A DNA stretch of 64,000 nt from Molanna angustata. Lineage: Eukaryota > Arthropoda > Insecta > Trichoptera > Molannidae. A model generated the notes under the pieces. The model was not told the origin of the DNA, did not search any database, and was given only the letters and a program-made list of their open reading frames with translations. Position 1 is the first letter of the stretch, and the number at the start of each line of letters is the position of its first letter. Below, one piece after another: positions 31,934 through 44,486 of the stretch. The stretch covers positions 34,711,431 through 34,775,430 of the forward strand of contig OY754980.1 of NCBI GenBank assembly GCA_963576475.1. The letters run 5' to 3'. The translations under genes were made by a program, and so were the position numbers.

Positions 31934-34900
31934 AAGTCTTCTACCAAATAAATCCGAACTTATTCAAATTTTAAAAAGTCATTCAGAATCCATTGCTGCA
32001 ATCTCAGAAACATGGCTGAAACCATCCTTTCTAGTACGTATTCCAGGATACCAATACACCAGGTATGACCGCATTGTAGACGGAAAAGGGGAAGCCGCTT
32101 TATTCATACACAACTCTATCCCTTTTAAACAAATATTTTTTAACAATTTTACTAACGGTAGCTGTCAAATAGTTTCTGCGATAATTTGCAATATCACCTT
32201 TGTCTCTTTATATATACCTCCCACATGTACTTTTATTGAAAAGGATTGGTCAAACTTTCTTTCTAATCTTCCTCCTCCTTATCTCATATTAGGAGATTTT
32301 AATGCCCATTCTTTTTCATGGGGAAGTGAAAGCTACAACAGATCCGGCAGTAATGTTTTGGAATTTTTGGATATCAATAAACTATGCTTCTTAAACGACG
32401 GCTCCTCCACCCGATTCACTCCACCATACCAAAGAAAAAGTGCAGTCGACTTATCTCTTTGCTCTAACGAATTGGCATCAAAATTCTCGTGGGCTGTATT
32501 CAAAGATCCTTTTTCCAGTGACCTATCATAATTTCCTTAATGACAAATCTAAACTTGTCCCTCAAAGCCCTCCAACAACAACCAAATTTCGTACCAAAGG
32601 TACGAATTGGCAAATTTCTTTCTCTACTAAATTAGATCACTCCCTAACAAAGTCGACCTTATCCTTTTCAGACTACAGTACACTCTGTGAAAATTTTCCC
32701 AATTTAATTATAGATGCTGCTAAACAATCGATCCCAATCCATAAATCAGGAGTTAAAAAATCATTTCAACCAGCCCCATGGTGGGACGAGGAATGCACTC
32801 GTTCTGTATATTCTCGACGATTAGCAATACGTGTTTATTGGAAAAATATGACATTAGAAAACTACCTTTTAGCTAAACGTGCTCAAGCAGAAACAAAATG
32901 TCTTCTTAAAAGGAAAAAACGATCAGGATGGCGTAAATTTTGTGAAGATTTGTCTCCAACATCTTCTCCATCATTAATATGGACCAATGTGAGAAAATTT
33001 ATGTAGATCCACTTATACTCCCCCTAGAATTCACGGGGTCTCAGATGAAATCATGCTGCCATTTGTTGACAAGTTAGCTCCACAAACTGCACCTACAAAG
33101 GATGACATCCCAACCCATTATAAATTCTCTTCTCTCTCATGGCTAGATTCTCCTTTCAAGATAGAAGAACTAAAATCTGTAATAAATTCCCTACCTGACA
33201 CATGAAGTACAATACTGTTACCCCAGGCCCTGATGAAGTATAATACTGTTTCATTAAGGCATTCTCTGATAGTACATCATTATATTTTCTCTCCCTTATT
33301 AATTATATGTTCGAATCAGGAGTGATTTCCGACTCCTTTAAATCCCAGAAAATACTACCCATTCTCAAGCCAGGCAAAAATGCTTCAGAAGTATCATCTT
33401 ATCGTCCGATTGCATTGTCATCCTGTCTATTGAAGGTCATTAAACATCTGATTAAAAATTGAATTGACTGGTTTATAGAACATCTTAACCTATTATCGCA
33501 AAATCAATATGGTTTTCGCAAAAGAAAGTCAACTTTGGACAGTTTAAGTATTTTTACAACTGATATTCGCGTTTCACAAAACATTAATAATAGCAAAGTA
33601 GCTGTATTCTTGGATATTTCCTCTGCGTACGATGATGTCCTCCTTCATGTGTTAAGAAATAAACTACTGAAAATTAATATTCCACCTAAGATGGTACAAT
33701 TCATCATAAATATTCTTTCCGACAGAACTATCATTGCTTCTTCTTCTTCCTCTAAAACTTATAAAAGGAAATTATGGAGAGGTTTGCCCCAAGGGTCAGT
33801 TAGTAGTAATAATAATAATAATAATAATAATAAAATACTTTTATTGTTTTACACAACGTGGCGGACTTATTGCCCGCAGGCAATCTCTACCAGTCAACCA
33901 CCATGGTAAATACAGCCAGTAACAGGGATAGAAGAATACAAATAGAGAAATAGAAAAAAAAAAAATAATAATAATAAATGAATAAAAAAAATAATTAAAT
34001 AAATCAATCATAACTTAAAAATACAAAGTCAAATATAAGAAACAAAAAAATAATATATGTATAAATAAGAACAAAAATAAGAATAATAAAAAATACATCA
34101 GATAGATACACTATGTTTATTGGATGGAGGATAGGAGAGGAGAAAGGAAGAGGGATAAAGGGAAAAAGACGTGAATTTGTGTTTATGTGGATAGAAAGTG
34201 TGACTTCAGTAGTCCTTTTTTATATAACCTATACACTTTCGACATAGACTCTTCAATTCCTCCCAATGTAAAAAGGCATTATTTTGCAGATGATATAATT
34301 ATTTACATGATGCATAAAGATATCCTTATAGCTTCACAACACATTTCCGATGCTCTTGATAACTCAAAATGTTAGTTTTCCAATAATGGATTAAAACTAT
34401 CATCTTCCAAAAGCCGGGCAATGATCTTTTCTAGAAAACGGAATATTCCTGCAATATCGATTAAATATGACAATCATTCTATTGACATTATCCCCCAACA
34501 CAAATTTCTCGGCGTTGTTTTTGACCGTAAACTTTCCTGGCTTCCTCATATTCAAAAGATCACTACCAAATGTGAAATAGGACTTTACATTATGAGAGCA
34601 GTTACTAGAGTGTGGTGGGGTGCTCATCCTTCAACTCTAAGACTTATGTTCAATGGACTGATACGCAGTCATCTGGACTAAGGATCAATACTCTTTGACC
34701 CTTTGCCAAAACAAGTGTCTAAAAAATGAGATGTAATCCAATCTAAGTCATTAAGAATCATACTGGGAGCTATGAAAAGTTCTCCTATTAACTCCCTCCA
34801 AGTGGAAAGTGTGGAACCTCCACTTATTATAAGAAGGCAATTCCTTTCTGACAAATATGTTTATAGGAGTTTATCATATTCTAATCACCCAATCAAAGAA

Positions 34901-36050
34901 AACCTTAGGAAACTGTTGACTATATATGATAATAGACAAAATATTAATGAAAATAAAATCCCATTTCTTGTCAAAAGTTTCCAAACTCATCAAGCTTCTA
35001 TTTTTAGAGTGAATTTACAAAACAATCCCATACTCCCTATTTATAATATACCATTTTTAGCTATAATGTCCTTGTGTTATTATGACACTTGGAATCGATA
35101 AAACATGGAACAACCAGAACTCTGCGATCATAAATTCTGAATTTAAACAAATAATTCACACTAAGTATCCGAATTTCACAGACGTATACACAGACGGCTC
35201 TAAAATCCCAGGCTCTTCCTGTGGATCGTCTGTTTACATACCAAATTTCAACATTAAAAATGCATACTCCCTGCCTATCACAATATCTATATACACAGCA
35301 GAATGTTTCGCCATACAACAAGCACTAGAACAAATACAATTTAATAATATTGTAAACGCATTGATATTGTCAGATTCACTAAGTGCTCTTCAGAGAATCA
35401 CATCAAATTTATTATACTTTCCTCAAGATTAACTTATGTGCTCAATTAAATTAAAACTTTTCTCACTTCAATCCAAAAACATCACCATAATTCTGGCCTG
35501 GATCCCAGGACATCTGGGAATCGTAGGGAACGAAATTGCAGATTCATTAGCCAAATCAGCTTCTTCTGGTAATAATTCTAATATAAATCTGAACATTCCA
35601 ACTACTGATTACTTATCAACCCTCAAAATTAGCATGATTAATAGATGGGAAAAAAACTTGACGGTTTCCAGAAACAAGACAGGATTATTTTACGCCGGAA
35701 TCCAACCCTCTATTCCCAAAAAACCTTGGTTTCAGGGAAAGAGACTCTCTAGGGGGGACATATCTTGTATCACGCGTATGAGAATTGGCCATTGTCTTGT
35801 TGCTTCCCACCTATACAAAATTAATGTTATTAACAGTCCACTTTGTGAATGTGGTCAGGAGGAGGGGACTCTTGACCATTTATTTTTTAATTGCTTCAAC
35901 CGTATATCTTCTAACAATTTATTTTATTTTAATCTGGTAAAAATTACTTGCACATCCCCAATCAATATGTCATATATAATGTCGATTCAAATTTTTAAAT
36001 TAACAATCATATTGCTTAGCTTCTTAAAGTCAAATAACATCCAACTCTAA
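31893..36050 (+). pseudogene. I-clade LINE ORF2: endonuclease, RT, RNase H, broken
   Basis: ATG at 31893. The AP endonuclease (LQWNIKSLL, SETWLKP, ILGDFNAHSFSWG, SAVDLSL) is intact to about 32500, where the frame shifts. A stop at 33004 and a decayed part follow. RT resumes with SSYRPIALSSCLLKVIKHL, NQYGFRKRKSTLDSL, FLDISSAYDDV, GLPQGSV (33535-33800), is interrupted by an inserted fragment, and continues with FADDIIIYM (near 34290). RNase H (DVYTDGSKIPG, YTAECFAIQQAL, LSDSLSAL, then AWIPGHLGIVGNEIAD) ends the protein, followed by CECGQEEGTLDHLFFNC. Many stops and shifts; dead. EN-RT-RNH order supports the I group. Confidence 0.85.
33806..34200 (-). mobile_element. CR1-like LINE 3' fragment inserted in ORF2
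   Basis: Begins with (taa)n and reads as the reverse complement of 13630-13946 (aatctctaccagtcaacca, ggaggataggagaggagaa). It splits the I-clade RT between GLPQGSV and SSPFLYNLY. A short agtag-type duplication flanks it; the exact right edge is uncertain. Confidence 0.75.
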
Positions 36051-36150
36051 TTAATTTAATTTTAACAAATTCAACCAATTTATGATATTTCCACCAAGGC
36101 AAAAAGCACTCTCTGTAGGGTGAATTGCCATTAAAAAAAAGTCATATCAG

Positions 36151-37200
36151 AATCTTTGGTAGTCAAGTAATGGTTTATGTGCCAAAAGAGAAGCGACTCA
36201 AGTAGGATACTAAGTCAAAGAAGTACATTTTAGTTGGATTTTCTGATAATGTTAAAGGCTACCGAGTATATAATCCTACCAACAGATGTGTTACAACTGG
36301 CAGAGACGTAATAATCCACGAAAATATGGAAAGAAACTGTAATATGAATGTTAGGGCAACAGTTTCAGTTGGGGATATTCTCCAAGCAGATGAGTCAGGC
36401 AGTAATGTTGGGACAAATGATGAAGAAATAAAGGATGAACCTATTTCGAGTTCAGCAGATCTGGAAAATTCTTCAGAATCAGACTGTCTTAACGCCTTGG
36501 CTGATTTGGATGATATATTTCAATCACAAGAGATTGACGAAGAAGAGGAAGCAGAACCACAAGGAAAAATAATCAGCAAACGAATGAGGAAGCAGCCAGA
36601 GCGTTATGGTTATTCAAACCTAAGTAGAACGTTGAATCCAGAAGTCACCAGCAATCCTATTAGTATTCGAGAAGCTCTGGAGTGACCGGATAGAGAAAAA
36701 TGGATTGAGGCGATGAAAAATGAGCTGCAGGCGTTCGAGGAAAATGATGCATAGTTTCCCGTGGATGAATTGCCTTCTAAGAAAACCCTAGTGCTGTGCA
36801 AGTGGGTATTTAAAAGAAAAATCAATATATTAAGTTTTAATTTATAAGAAATTGTTTAGGCATGAGAGTGAAAATTGATAAAAAATCAAATATTATTACA
36901 TTGGATCAGGAGCAAATATAGAACAGCTATGTTCTTAATAAATTTAATATGATAGAATGTAGATATTGAAAAGTCTGAAACTTGTTATCCTGAGATTCCA
37001 TATCAACAGTTGATTGGAAGTCTAATGTATTTATCGATTTTTACAAGACCTGACATATCATTTTGTTTTAGTTTCCTAAATCACTTTAATAAATGTTATA
37101 CTAATGTTCATTGGAATTATGCAAAAAGAATACTTAGATATTTAAATAAAACTAAAAATTATTGTTTTAAAATTGAAATGTTCTGTTTATTTGCTGTAGT
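36151..37200 (+). pseudogene. Copia pol remainder after the LINE
   Basis: Continues integrase C-terminus (RIFGSQVMVYVPKEKR, KYILVGFSDNVKGYRVYNP), then an acidic linker (36326-36685), then EKWIEAMKNELQAFEENDA and KTLVLCKWVFKRK, the start of copia RT. Nearly all of RT is then missing. It resumes near 36965 with the C-terminal YPEIPYQQLIGSLMYLS and TRPDISF, ending in a partial RNase H. Stops at 36683 and in several other places. Dead. Confidence 0.8.
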
Positions 37201-37205
37201 TGGGG

Positions 37206-37269
37206 TGTTGCAATTAATATAATGGTAACACCAAATAAACTAGTTTTGACATATACACGTTTTGTATTA
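37206..37269 (+). repeat. Copia 3' LTR, 64 bp
   Basis: TGTTGCAATTAATATAATGG to ...GTTTTGTATTA, followed by the acttt duplication. Preceded by a purine-rich 'gtagttgggg' tract. Confidence 0.75.
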
Positions 37270-37543
37270 ACTTTTAATTCGTTCTCTATGAATTCATCAT
37301 TTACGTTGTTTTTTTTGTGTCTTCTCTACAGCCCATATGTAATGTCCATAAACTTAGAGCTGATTAGTTTTCCATGGATATCCGTTAATTTCTTCTCTAT
37401 GATTTCATCTATACAAATTTTCAAAATGCTCTCACGGTCTGGAAAGTTGAGGAATTTTTATACTCTTTAAAATTTTGATACATTAAAAACACCAGGATTG
37501 TAAAAATTTAATGCATCCAGGATTGTAAAAATTTAAAGAAAAA

Positions 37544-38068
37544 AATCTATGGTCTGCTATATCAATGTGAAATAAATCTATGGTCTGCTATATCAATGTG
37601 AAATAAATCTATGGTCTGCTATATCAATGTGAAATAAATCTATGGTCTGCTATATCAATGTGAAATAAATCTATGGTCTGCTATATCAATGTGAAATAAA
37701 TCTATGGTCTGCTATATCAATGTGAAATAAATCTATGGTCTGCTATATCAATGTGAAATAAATCTATGGTCTGCTATATCAATGTGAAATAAATCTATGG
37801 TCTGCTATATCAATGTGAAATAAATCTATGGTCTGCTATATCAATGTGAAATAAATCTATGGTCTGCTATATCAATGTGAAATAAATCTATGGTCTGCTA
37901 TATCAATGTGAAATAAATCTATGGTCTGCTATATCAATGTGAAATAAATCTATGGTCTGCTATATCAATGTGAAATAAATCTATGGTCTGCTATATCAAT
38001 GTGAAATAAATCTATGGTCTGCTATATCAATGTGAAATAAATCTATGGTCTGCTATATCAATGTGAAA
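37544..38068 (+). repeat. 31-bp minisatellite, about 17 copies
   Basis: Perfect or near-perfect repeats of a 31-bp unit (contains ctatggtctgctatatcaa). The other NC-A copy near 6320 (minus) has one diverged unit only, so the array grew in this copy. High uniformity suggests recent expansion. Confidence 0.97.
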
Positions 38069-38134
38069 TTAATTTTATTTTTATGAAAAATGTATATAAC
38101 ATAAAAATAAAATAGCTTCTGTATAGAATCTGTA

Positions 38135-38440
38135 TTTAGTGATTAACTTCATATTGACATTGTATGACATGACATGTGTTCTATCTTTAGTGATTAACTT
38201 CATATTGACATTGTATGACATGACATGTGTTCTATCTTTAGTGATTAACTTCATATTGACATTGTATGACATGACATGTGTTCTATCTTTAGTGATTAAC
38301 TTCATATTGACATTGTATGACATGACATGTGTTCTATCTTTAGTGATTAACTTCATATTGACATTGTATGACATGACATGTGTTCTATCTTTAGTGATTA
38401 ACTTCATATTGACATTGTATGACATGACATGTGTTCTATC
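38135..38440 (+). repeat. 51-bp minisatellite, 6 copies
   Basis: Unit contains gtgattaacttcatattgac and gacatgacatgtgttc. Because 51 is a multiple of 3, it creates repetitive open frames on both strands, which I do not regard as genes. Confidence 0.97.
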
Positions 38441-38830
38441 TTTCTCAACGAACACCGCATTCTTCTATCTCGACACACATATATCGCCTCATCAACATTG
38501 ATATACCTACTGTCTCGTATTATGCTCATCTTGGTAGTAATGCAATTTGACTTAAAATTTCTCAACATGTATCATGCAGAAAGTGTATACTATGTGCATA
38601 TATGAGTTTCGTGACAATGTTTTTGTACGTATGGTGTATCGTGAAAACTTTTGTCCTCTGGGAATCTTATATTTGTTTAAGAATCTAATAGAAATGTACT
38701 TCATAAAAATGAATTTACATATTGTCAACCTTTCAAGAAGAAAAAATGAACACCTATTATGATGTGGAGAGTTTAGTGTTGGCTACAACCCACTCGTTTT
38801 TCTATTTGTAATTTGAATTTTAATATTTCT

Positions 38831-38964
38831 CTACATTTATTATTGTAATTCGATTATTATTTTATTAGTTGTATTCATTTTTTTCTTTTTATATAATTTT
38901 GTTTTTTAATATATTTTTTTTGTATATCTAAAGTAATAAAGCAATCAATATGTTAGTGCGTGTG

Positions 38965-38997
<33 letters not shown>

Positions 38998-39889
38998 ATG
39001 TGTGTGTGTTTGTCTCACGCCTTTTGAAAAACCAAGAGCATCTAAAAATCTAATTTATATGCGAACGTGTACCAGTATACCTGATGCAGTGTCACGCTAA
39101 AAATAATGCGATTAAAATGCTGAATTTTAAAGATATTTCAATAATTATTTTTTTCATACAAAATTTTCCAAGTCATATCTGTCAAAAAAGTGTACATTTT
39201 GCACGCAAATATCTGTTAGTTTAAAAGTTAGAAGTACGTATTTACACGAAAAAAATATATTTTCAAGTATAACTTAGCTTTTAAGTGAAAAACATGGTGA
39301 ATATTTTGTCTAATTATAATGTTTAACTTATTTTTAAAGTAAGCGTTTTGTACAAATGTACATATAACCCCGCCATTTTAATATCTTTTCATACGATATT
39401 TAATTTTCCTACCGAATGAATATGTTCTTTAAAATAATATACCTTTGAAATAAATGTGATTATGAAATAATAAAATGAAACACAAGACATTACAGCAAGT
39501 TTTAAGACATATATTGTAAAAGTCTGTTAATTATTAGTAAAGATATAGGCGTAATAAAATTGCATAATTTGTTAAAAATATTTGATTTTTCTGACAATTT
39601 TCATTTTTATGGCATCGAACAAACCAATGTAGGTACCTACATATTCAAAAAATGTCTCCATAACATTTGATATTTTTCACATGTTGGAACATGGTTACTA
39701 TGGTAACGGACACATTCTGATATTCAAATAAAATTTGTTATAAATCGAATTCGAATTAATTTAGAACATCATTGTAGGTAGGTACCTACATACCTAATAC
39801 TTACTACTTAAAAACCAAGAATATACTGATTTTGTATAGGAAAGTTATTAAACTATTTTAGGTTAACTACAATACACATTCAATATACC
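38831..39889. other. No gene seen; (GT)n microsatellite at 38957-39012
   Basis: AT-rich DNA with an interrupted GT run. Nothing else recognised. Confidence 0.6.
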
Positions 39890-40467
39890 TACAAACTATT
39901 TCCTATAGTGAAATTCTTCTTTTTTCTATGTAGACCTTTGGGTGATTTTTTCTACAAACTATTTCTTGGGGTTTAAATCTTCTTCCTCTTCTTTTGTGAA
40001 GTCATTTGGGACAGTTCATAAATAAACTATTTCCTATAGTCTAATTTTTCTTTTTCTTAATTTATGTAGACCTTGGGTGAGTTTTTATACAAACTATTTC
40101 CTATAGTCTAATTCGTCTTCTTCTTCCTTTATGTAGACCTTTTGGTTAGTTTTTAAACAAACTATTTTTAAACAAACTATCCTTTAGTCTAATTCTTCGT
40201 TTTCTTATTTTATGTAGATGTTGGGTGAATTTTATATAAAATATTTCCTATAGTTCAATTCATCTTCTTCTTCTTTTATGAAGACATTTTGGTCAGTTTT
40301 TTATCTAATACATTTCCTAATGTGTAATTCTTCTATTTCATCTTCTATGTAGACCATTGGGTCAGTTTTTATAACAAACTATTTGTTATAGTTTTATACT
40401 TCTACTTCTTTTTTTATTTAGTCTTTTGGATTAGTTTTATGTCTAATAGTCTATTGTAACGAAATAT
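39890..40467 (+). repeat. NC-A subrepeat region, left of RTE
   Basis: About nine diverged units of roughly 60 bp containing actatttcctatagtctaat, ttcttcttctt and atgtagaccttt. It stops at tgtaacgaaatat, where the RTE element is inserted, and continues at 44505. The same units run in reverse at 58100-58841. Confidence 0.7.
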
Positions 40468-40612
40468 AGAAAGGGTATAAGAAAGGGTAAAAGTGATACC
40501 ATTCTGTGCGAAAAGTGATATACGAGGTTATTGTTATAGTTATATAGCCAAAATAATTATAATGTTGATGATAAGTGAGTGTCAGTTCGCCATATTAAGC
40601 TAAAATCTGTGG

Positions 40613-40768
40613 ATGAGCAAAAGTGCAATTGTACTGCGGTCAAATGTTGACAGTGAACGGTCAGGTACCAGCAATCCTCGAAAAAAAAGGTCCACGGCCA
40701 GTAATGACCCCAACAGGGCCCGGTCGTTAAATATAAAAAATGGTCTAATACTAAGAAGAGAACAGTAA
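40613..40768 (+). CDS. Short basic ORF in RTE 5' region (possible ORF1)
   Basis: ATG at 40613 to TAA at 40766, 51 residues, Ser/Arg/Asn-rich and basic (SNPRKKRSTASNDPNRARS). RTE elements often have a tiny first ORF. There is no known domain, so its function is not known, and it may be chance. Confidence 0.35.
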   Translation: MSKSAIVLRSNVDSERSGTSNPRKKRSTASNDPNRARSLNIKNGLILRREQ

Positions 40769-41096
40769 GTTGCCTGATGCATGCCTACATACAGAGATAG
40801 ACTAACCAGTGGTGTGTAGTGAGTAATAAATTGTAATAATAGTAATAAGGTATGTGTATAGCGCCGTTTAATGACTCAAGAGCATACCAAGGGCGCTGAA
40901 TAATCAAACAATGGTGAATAACAACAATAATTTTGGACAGTGTGAGATAAAGTTTTCGCCTGCCAGAGGGGATAAGTCCATGTATTGAGGCCTGCTACAT
41001 ACATCATCATCATCATCATCAGCTCCACATCCCAAAGAGGGACCTGGCTTACAAAAAGAAGTCTTCGCCACTCCGATATGTCAGGGGGTCACTACC

Positions 41097-41137
41097 ATCA
41101 TCATCATCATCATCAACAGCAGCATCATCATCATCCT
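41097..41137 (+). repeat. (CAT)n microsatellite
   Basis: Interrupted cat/cag triplets; a shorter one lies at 41002-41022. They make a His-rich open frame that is not a gene. Confidence 0.85.
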
Positions 41138-41336
41138 ACTACATATATACGTTCGCCAAAAGTAGTGGTGTGCACCCAGTCTCATATTATTTACGTACAT
41201 AAAGATGCAGACAATTTAGTCAAAATAACAATCTGTAGTGTAAAGTGTAGGATATAAGTATATAAGTAGCTCTAATTCTGTAGTTTAATTTTGTATTTTG
41301 TGCTGTAGGTATTCTAAGTTTTGTACATATAAGTCT

Positions 41337-41443
41337 ATGCGTGATGAATGTTAAAATAGTGTAGTTTAGTATGCGTGATGAATGGTAAAATAGTGTAGTT
41401 TAGTACCTATGCGTGATGAATGTTAAAATAGTGTAGTTTAGTA
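41337..41443 (+). repeat. Three tandem units before RTE ORF2
   Basis: Three copies of gcgtgatgaatgttaaaat followed by agtgtagtttagta, roughly 35-40 bp each, about 30 bp upstream of the ORF2 start. 5' UTR tandem units carry promoter activity in some LINEs; here that is inference. Confidence 0.75.
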
Positions 41444-41473
41444 TCCCTCCTGGACTCTTCCGGGAAAACATCG

Positions 41474-44400
41474 ATGAAGCCCGCCACTCGTCATGTTACG
41501 GTCCAGGGGGTAGGCGAAAAGAGGAGAACCGAATGTAGAGTGGGAGTCTGGAATATCAGAGGAGGGATGGACAGAAAGATGAATGAATTGTGTGATATAA
41601 TGAAAGGAAAAGAAATTGACATAATGTGTGTGAGACAAAAAAGAAAGGTAGAGGGATGAACGTTAGGAATGATGGAACGATAGAGCTTTGGTCGGGAGTG
41701 ACAAGAGACGAATTGGCATGCAAAGGAGTCGGTGTGATTCTAGCGAAACGTATGGGGAGATGTATGAAAGAGTACAAGCTTGAAAGTCCTGGACTGATGT
41801 GGGTAAGGCTGAAGATCGGAATTACAAGCGTATTCCTAATAGTAGGATATGCGCCTGGAAACTCCGACAGTGAAAGTGAGAAGGATGACTTTTGGAACAG
41901 TGTGACCGAAATAATAAATGAGAAAAAAGATAGTGAAAGAGTGATTCTGGCTGGAGATCTAAATGGATGGGTTGGAGTCCGTAGGAAAGATTATGAGTCT
42001 GTTCTTGGACCCCACGGTGATAGCAGAGTGAATGACAATGGTAAGAGACTACTGGAAGTGTGCACGGAAGGGAATTTATTTGTGGCGAATTCAGTATTCA
42101 GCCACAAAAGAGTTCATCAGTATACATGGGAAAGGGGGAATGAAAGGTCGATAATAGACTATGTATGTGTGGACGCCGCACTAAGGAAAGCGACAGTGGA
42201 CACTAGAGTGTACAGGGGCGCGGATCTGGAGACAGATCACTACTTGGTGATATCAAGAATTGTTCTGTTTACTGGCTGGCGCTCTAAAACCCACCGAAGT
42301 GAACCACCGAAGCGAACCAAAGTAGAAAGGCTGCAAGATGAGAGTGTAAGAAAACACTATGCGAAAGATACGGAAAGCGAACTTCTTAGAGCAATACACA
42401 GGAGTGAAAATATCGAGGAAGCATGGACGACACTGAAAGAGACCGTATGTCAGACAGCGAAAAAGGTATGTGGTATTGCTAAAAGAGGTGGAATGAAAGG
42501 CGATGCATGGTGGAATGAGAGAGTAAAGAATATTGTGGGTGAAAAGAAGAAAGCATGGATGGCATTAATAGCCGCGAAAGGATCGAATAATGAAGAAAGA
42601 GCAAAAGAGAATTATAAAGTATGTAAAAAGGTAGTCAAAGACACAGTAAAAAGGGAAAAAGATGGTATAAAAGAGAAAGAAAGCCTAAAAATAGCCAACA
42701 ACTTTCCTGGAAACATGAAAATGTTCTGGAAAGGCGTAGCGAAAAGAAAAAATGGAACTGTGAAAGCTTCGAAAGGAATAAATGATAAAGATGGAAAAAT
42801 AATTATGGACGAAGACGGCGTGAAAGAACGATGGAAAGAATATTTCAAGGAACTGTATGATAGCGGAGTAAGTGTGGACGTGAGTCAGAGAACATGGCAA
42901 GTAAGCGAAAGTGATAAGGATGAAATAACGCGAGAAGAAGTATTTGAAGCAGTAAAACACGCGAAAGCGGGGAAAGCTGCCGGATATGACAGTGTATCAG
43001 CTGAACTTATAAAATATGGCGGCGAACAGACGTTGGAGTGGTGTCTCTCTCTTTTCAACAAATGTTGGGAAGAAGGACACACTCCCTCAGACTGGAGAAA
43101 TGCAGTCGTGGTACCTTTGTATAAAGGTAAAGGATCGAAGCTCGACTGCAAAAACTATAGAGCCATAAGTTTATTAAGCTCAGTTGGTAAGATGTATGCA
43201 AGGATCCTGGATCAAAGAGTGCGAAAGATTACAGAAAGCAAGATATGGGATGTCCAAAGTGCGTTTGTGGGCGGCAGAGGATGTATAGACCAAATTTTTT
43301 CTCTGCGCACGGTCACAGAAAAGGTTCTGGATAAAAATCAGAAAATTTTCTGTGCCTTCATAGACCTAGAAAAGGCGTATGATAAAGTTGTTAGAGAAAA
43401 CTTATGGGATATACTAGCAGTGTATGGAGTGAAGAGCAAACTGATACGCGCAATCGCGTCATTATATGAGAACAGCGAAGCATGTGTTCGTGTCAACGAC
43501 ACAGTGACAACTTGGTTCTCAATAAATAATGGCGTTAGACAAGGGTGCGTGCTATCTCCATGGCTCTTTAACTTGTACATTGATTTCTGCATAAGAGCCC
43601 TTAAGGATGAAAGCAAGGGTCTGAAATTGAGTACTGTAATGGTGCGAGATTTGATGTATGCAGACGATAAAGTTCTATTAGCAGAAAGTATGGAAGAGTT
43701 ACAGTATCTTGTAAGTCAGGTATATGAAGGATGTATAGAGAATGGACTTAGGATGAATGCCATCAAATCGAAGACAATGGTCTTTGAAAAGAGTGAAAGC
43801 AGAACAGCGTGTAAAATAAGAGTAGAGAACGAATGGCTCGAGCAAGTCGACGAATATGTGTACTTGGGAAGTATATTTCAACGTAATGGGCGACTCGATA
43901 AAGAGATCAAAGAAGAGTTATGGCAGGAAACAGAGTAAATGGAGCACTAAGACCAATTATGAATGATCGCAACATATCAAAGGATGCCAAAGTTGCCATT
44001 CATAACGCCGTCGTAGTGCCAACCTTGACGTATGCAAGTGAAACCTGGACATGGCAGAAGACGCATGAAAGTAGAATAAATGCAGTTGAAATGAGATCGT
44101 TAAGAAGGATTTGTAGTAGAACGATGTATGACCGGGTAAGAAATGAGGACATAAGGAAAGAATGTAAGATGAAGAAAGATGTCATTACTAGAATGAAAGT
44201 GAACACATTGAGATGGTTTGGTCACATGGGGAGAATGAATGAGGAGCGCCTGACGAAGAAAATATACAGAGCGGAAAGGAATGGAATGAGAGGTCGGGGA
44301 CCCCCAAGAAAGGGATGGCACGACCATGTGAACGAAATTTTGAAAGACGGAAATGTTAGAAGTGGGAGCAATAGACGAGCATGTATGAGACGATGCATGA

Positions 44401-44486
44401 ATGTGGACGAAGCGAGGGATGCGTGCCAGGATAGAAAAATGTGGCGTTCGGTTCTCTCTGCCTACCCCGCAAGGGACATGGCGTGA
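41474..44486 (+). pseudogene. RTE endonuclease-reverse transcriptase, two frameshifts
   Basis: ATG at 41474. AP endonuclease: VGVWNIRGGMDRKMNEL, then a frameshift near 41630 at the ETKKKG segment, AGDLNGWVG, IIDYVCVD and TDHYLVIS. A long basic linker follows. RT: AGYDSVSAELIKYGG, NYRAISLLSSVGKMYARIL, FVGGRGCIDQIF, FIDLEKAYDKV, GVRQGCVLSPWLFNLYI and the catalytic MYADD near 43660, all intact. A second frameshift near 43915 precedes a C-terminal part (MAGNRVNGALRPIMN, RTMYDRVRNEDIR, RWFGHMGRM). The 770-residue middle frame is otherwise open, so the element died recently or the shifts are assembly errors. Confidence 0.9.

Larger units (their letters stand above)
19177..36140 (+). mobile_element. 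I-clade LINE inserted in copia
   Basis: Flanked by gtcatatcag (19167-19176 and 36141-36150), with an A8 tail just before the right copy. The 5' end ggagttctcgctgcgcg resembles a complete I/jockey-type start. It encodes ORF1 with CCHC knuckles and ORF2 with endonuclease, RT and RNase H, the order typical of the I group. It is interrupted by the BEL element and by a CR1-like fragment. About 5.4 kb is LINE sequence. Copia integrase and downstream pol flank it in phase. Confidence 0.85.
17025..37269 (+). mobile_element. Copia-type LTR retrotransposon, degraded, carrying a nested insertion
   Basis: Short near-identical LTRs at both ends, a copia-type primer site, and gag, protease, integrase and C-terminal fragments. 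The target duplication acttt lies at 17020-17024 and 37270-37274. Removing the element rejoins the NC-A repeat. Most of RT and part of RNase H are missing (near 36830-36960). Of about 20 kb, only roughly 3.3 kb is copia; 19177-36140 is a later LINE insertion. It is the second-oldest layer of the nest. Confidence 0.85.
37270..38830 (+). mobile_element. NC-A Helitron-like repeat, right half
   Basis: Resumes the repeat broken at 17024 and runs through gagctgattagttttccatgg, 'tctcacggtctgg', two amplified blocks (37544, 38135), tcgcctcatcaacattgata, tttctcaacatgtatcatg, aacctttcaagaag and gtggagagtttagtgttgg. It is colinear with 6500-5800 read on the other strand. Confidence 0.7.

Noticed and set aside
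38081..38501. Repetitive open frames on both strands
   Set aside because: They follow from a 51-bp repeat unit (17 codons) without stops; no signal of coding use and the other repeat copies lack it.
40985..41257. His-rich frame
   Set aside because: Created by CAT triplets in the RTE 5' region; no conserved domain.
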